In this document: piece by piece, positions 13,438 through 15,160 of the stretch
Layout of the letters: every line of letters starts with the position of its first letter
Numbering within the stretch: the stretch's first letter is position 1
Source: an uncultured Selenomonas sp.
Lineage (GTDB): Bacteria; Bacillota; Negativicutes; Selenomonadales; Selenomonadaceae
Direction of reading: 5' to 3'
DNA: 15,160 bases
Assembly (NCBI GenBank): GCA_947097535.1
Contig: CAMURM010000007.1
Span: forward strand, 1 to 15,160
Notes under the pieces: model-generated
Seen by the model: the letters and a program-made list of their open reading frames with translations, nothing else
The model's database searches: none
What the model was told of the DNA's origin: nothing
Position numbers and translations under genes: made by a program

Positions 13438-14343
13438 TCAGCTCTCACGTACCTGGCGTCCCTGCGCCTTTTTCAAGGCAGGAAGCAAGATCTGATGCAA
13501 ACGCATGGCGATGGATTGCTTCATGTAGGTTTTCGATATATCGGACATTTCCTCGGTGGCATCGATCAGCGCATCGATGCGAGGTGCAGAAAGCTGGATT
13601 CTTGGAACGATCTCCAAGATCGATCGATGCAGATCGTCCGGGGGCGCTTTGAAAATTTCGTGATAGAAGACTCGTTTTCCGTGATACCGATAAACCGAGC
13701 AAATATTATATTCTGCTCTCTTAAAGGCCGAGGCCTCCTCCAGCAGTTCTTGTTTTTCTTCATCCGATAGCAGAGGCGAAAGACCTGAACCGCAATCATA
13801 TACGGGAGCGGGAGATATCTCACCATCGGGCGACGCTATCACGCCCCAATTATCCAAATGGCGATCCGTATTGCCGATCAAGGCATCTACCACAAACATG
13901 TCCCAGAAGAATTTTTTCAGACGCAGCCTGTCCTTGATCGTCACATCGGTATCAATGATGTACAGGATATCATCCATCATGGTCTCATTCCTCTTTTGCG
14001 TGTCTGTTTCATGCAAAAAGAATTTACTGAACTCAACGAGGATCCCGTCTTCCTTCGGAGAAAAGACCTCACACGCCACGACAAGCTTCTCTCTCGTGCT
14101 GTTCGGCGGCGTAGCACGTGCCAAAAAGGTATTTTGCGCAGGAATCCCCAGGATCTGAAAGATATGGCAGCCGATATATTCAGAGAAATGGTTGTTGATA
14201 TATGGCAGCGATGTTCGTTTTTGCGCACGCCTGGGATCGGGAAATTTCACCATGTAAAGCTTATAGTTGTACTGCACAGTCCACTTGCTCTCTGAGCCGC
14301 CAAAGCGGTTCGGCAGCCATTTTGCATACGTTAAATCAACCAT
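13438..14343 (-). CDS. HipA/CtkA-like serine/threonine kinase
   Basis: This 301-aa protein has the HipA-type kinase core. The ATP-binding lysine is probably Lys33 in LYMVKFPD, with a helix glutamate at Glu55 (FSEYIG). The catalytic loop GNTDRHLDNWG (157-167) holds Asp160, His162 and Asn165. The metal-binding Asp183 is in PVYDCGSGL (181-188). The catalytic residues all look intact. The size and lack of the N-terminal HipA subdomain resemble CtkA of Helicobacter pylori more than E. coli HipA (440 aa). HipA kinases phosphorylate translation factors such as GltX and cause growth arrest when free. The ATG at 14343 has GGAGG 8 bases upstream. The gene lies 90 bases after the Rpn-like gene and 46 bases before the small acidic gene, its likely partner. 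No HipB-type HTH gene is next to it. GC content is lower than in the pilus genes, suggesting transfer. Confidence 0.85.
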   Translation of the reverse strand: MVDLTYAKWLPNRFGGSESKWTVQYNYKLYMVKFPDPRRAQKRTSLPYINNHFSEYIGCHIFQILGIPAQNTFLARATPPNSTREKLVVACEVFSPKEDGILVEFSKFFLHETDTQKRNETMMDDILYIIDTDVTIKDRLRLKKFFWDMFVVDALIGNTDRHLDNWGVIASPDGEISPAPVYDCGSGLSPLLSDEEKQELLEEASAFKRAEYNICSVYRYHGKRVFYHEIFKAPPDDLHRSILEIVPRIQLSAPRIDALIDATEEMSDISKTYMKQSIAMRLHQILLPALKKAQGRQVRES

Positions 14344-14417
14344 CGGCCAATCCTCCAAAATACGTCAACATTTTCTCTCGCATATCTGCCGAAACATTTG
14401 CACAGATGGGTGACTGA

Positions 14418-14433
14418 ATTTATCCGTGCTTCC
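14418..14433 (+). repeat. Second copy of 16-base element found in the aroC leader
   Basis: ATTTATCCGTGCTTCC here is identical to the minus-strand sequence at 3249-3264, where it forms one arm of an inverted repeat. It abuts the stop codon of the Rpn-like gene. No second arm is present here. A 16-base identity by chance in 15 kb is unlikely, so it suggests a dispersed short repeat. Confidence 0.6.
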
Positions 14434-15160
14434 TTACAGCAAGCTGTGCATCCTGCCGATTTCCTGCACGCGTTCAAGAGAGAACTTCGACACACGTGCA
14501 ATAGTTTCAAGCGGCAGCTTGTCGCGCAGCATTTCCAGGACAATGTCGACCTTCCCCTGCTCGCGTCCGCGTTCCATGCCCTCAGCACGTCCGCGCTCCA
14601 TGCCCTCAGCACGCCCACGCTCCATGCCCTCAGCACGCCCGCGCTCCATGCCCTCAGCACGTCCGCGCTCCATGCCCTCTTCAAGGATAGCTTCTTCAAA
14701 ATCTTTTTGATTCCATTCAAAATTCACCATATCGAGGACCTCCCCTTCGTGTTGTCGAAGAAATTCTTTCATGATATTATGCGCTTCACAATATCGCATA
14801 GCTTCGCGGATAGCTTGTGCTCGCTCCAAACCATCCGCCATGTTTCTTTTTATGCGATCAATGAAGAAGCTGTAGTCATGGAGTGCTTGACTTTTTTGCA
14901 AAAGTACATTCGTTTTGTCATAAGCGAGACTGTGGAAGTTCACTTTTAATTCCAGATTGATTTCTCCGTCCGTTTTCAGATATGCATCCGAGAGCCGCCT
15001 TTGATACATTTCAGGAATCTCCATGCTTCCCGTGTAGAATACATGGAATTCCGGTGCAGGAATGCGGATCAGGGCGTTTTGATACAGCTTTTTTGCAGGA
15101 ATATAGGAAACGCTGATAAAATGAAGTCGCCCAGATTTGCGCAGATGCGCTGTATCTATC
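14434..15160 (-). CDS. Rpn-family PD-(D/E)XK nuclease/transposase-like protein, partial
   Basis: The frame is open from the stop at 14434 to the window edge, so the 5' end is missing. The visible 242 residues start with IDTAHLRKSGRLHF and contain IPAPEFHVFYTG, RRLSDAYLK and LELKVNFHSLAY, which are typical of the downstream half of PDDEXK_2/Rpn-type proteins. Next come LLQKSQALHDYSFFIDRIK, an AIREAMRYCEAHNIM helix and a charged tail with five GMERGRAE-type repeats. RpnA-like proteins of E. coli are DNA endonucleases that promote RecA-independent recombination. The nuclease motifs lie upstream, beyond the window, so catalytic integrity cannot be judged. Copies are usually numerous in the genomes that have them. 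The ATG at 15024 is internal to the conserved region and is not the true start. Confidence 0.88.
   Translation of the reverse strand, partial: IDTAHLRKSGRLHFISVSYIPAKKLYQNALIRIPAPEFHVFYTGSMEIPEMYQRRLSDAYLKTDGEINLELKVNFHSLAYDKTNVLLQKSQALHDYSFFIDRIKRNMADGLERAQAIREAMRYCEAHNIMKEFLRQHEGEVLDMVNFEWNQKDFEEAILEEGMERGRAEGMERGRAEGMERGRAEGMERGRAEGMERGREQGKVDIVLEMLRDKLPLETIARVSKFSLERVQEIGRMHSLL
14557..14676 (-). repeat. 24-bp coding tandem repeat, five copies
   Basis: Five consecutive 24-base units encode GMERGRAE four times and GMERGREQ once in the tail of the Rpn-like protein. Units differ by only a few bases, so the tract can expand or contract by slippage without shifting the frame. The repeated Glu/Arg octapeptides favour a long charged helix. 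Confidence 0.92.

Noticed and set aside
13068..13770. Plus-strand frames opposite the kinase and acidic genes
   Set aside because: No family signatures, and the minus-strand kinase has an intact catalytic motif set and a good ribosome binding site.
14557..14676. Tandem repeat considered as a CRISPR array
   Set aside because: Units are contiguous with no spacers and encode an in-frame octapeptide repeat.

Overview
The window looks like chromosomal DNA of a diderm Firmicute of the Negativicutes, with Selenomonas or a close relative as the best guess. This rests on the GC-rich shikimate and pilus genes, Firmicute-style Shine-Dalgarno sequences, consensus sigma-A promoters, and an Rpn-type PD-(D/E)XK protein with the GMERGRAE-like repeats I associate with selenomonads. 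The genus is inference. Every gene I can support is on the minus strand, so the reading order is from high to low coordinates.

Region 1 (about 12,900-15,160) is an accessory segment with visibly lower GC than the rest. It holds the 3' part of an Rpn-family nuclease/transposase-like gene with an in-frame 24-bp tandem repeat. Next come a HipA/CtkA-like serine/threonine kinase (301 aa) and a small acidic protein (139 aa) whose pattern recalls the AbiEi antitoxin C-terminal domain. The last two look like a two-gene toxin-antitoxin-like unit and are the best candidate here for an uncharacterised system.

Region 2 (about 3,400-12,850) starts with a promoter and aroE and continues into a compact type IV pilus operon: pilB (extension ATPase), pilT (retraction ATPase), pilC (platform), a major-pilin-like gene, a short prepilin peptidase, four minor-pilin-like genes in fimT/pilV/pilW/pilX order, a PilM-PilN fusion, and pilO. 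Many junctions overlap by 4 to 35 bases, which suggests translational coupling. No pilP lipoprotein gene or pilQ secretin gene is present, although a diderm needs an outer-membrane exit.

Region 3 (1-3,400) has aroC-aroK-aroB as a tight cluster, then a cold-shock gene with its own perfect-consensus promoter and a rho-independent terminator. The pilus operon therefore sits between aroE and aroCKB of the shikimate pathway. This echoes the pilMNOPQ-aroKB linkage of proteobacteria. AroE, AroK, AroB and AroC catalyse non-consecutive steps leading to chorismate.

The longest gene-free stretches are 3,223-3,400, which carries two palindromic elements, and 12,828-12,971, which carries a promoter. No rRNA, tRNA, CRISPR array or insertion sequence was seen.
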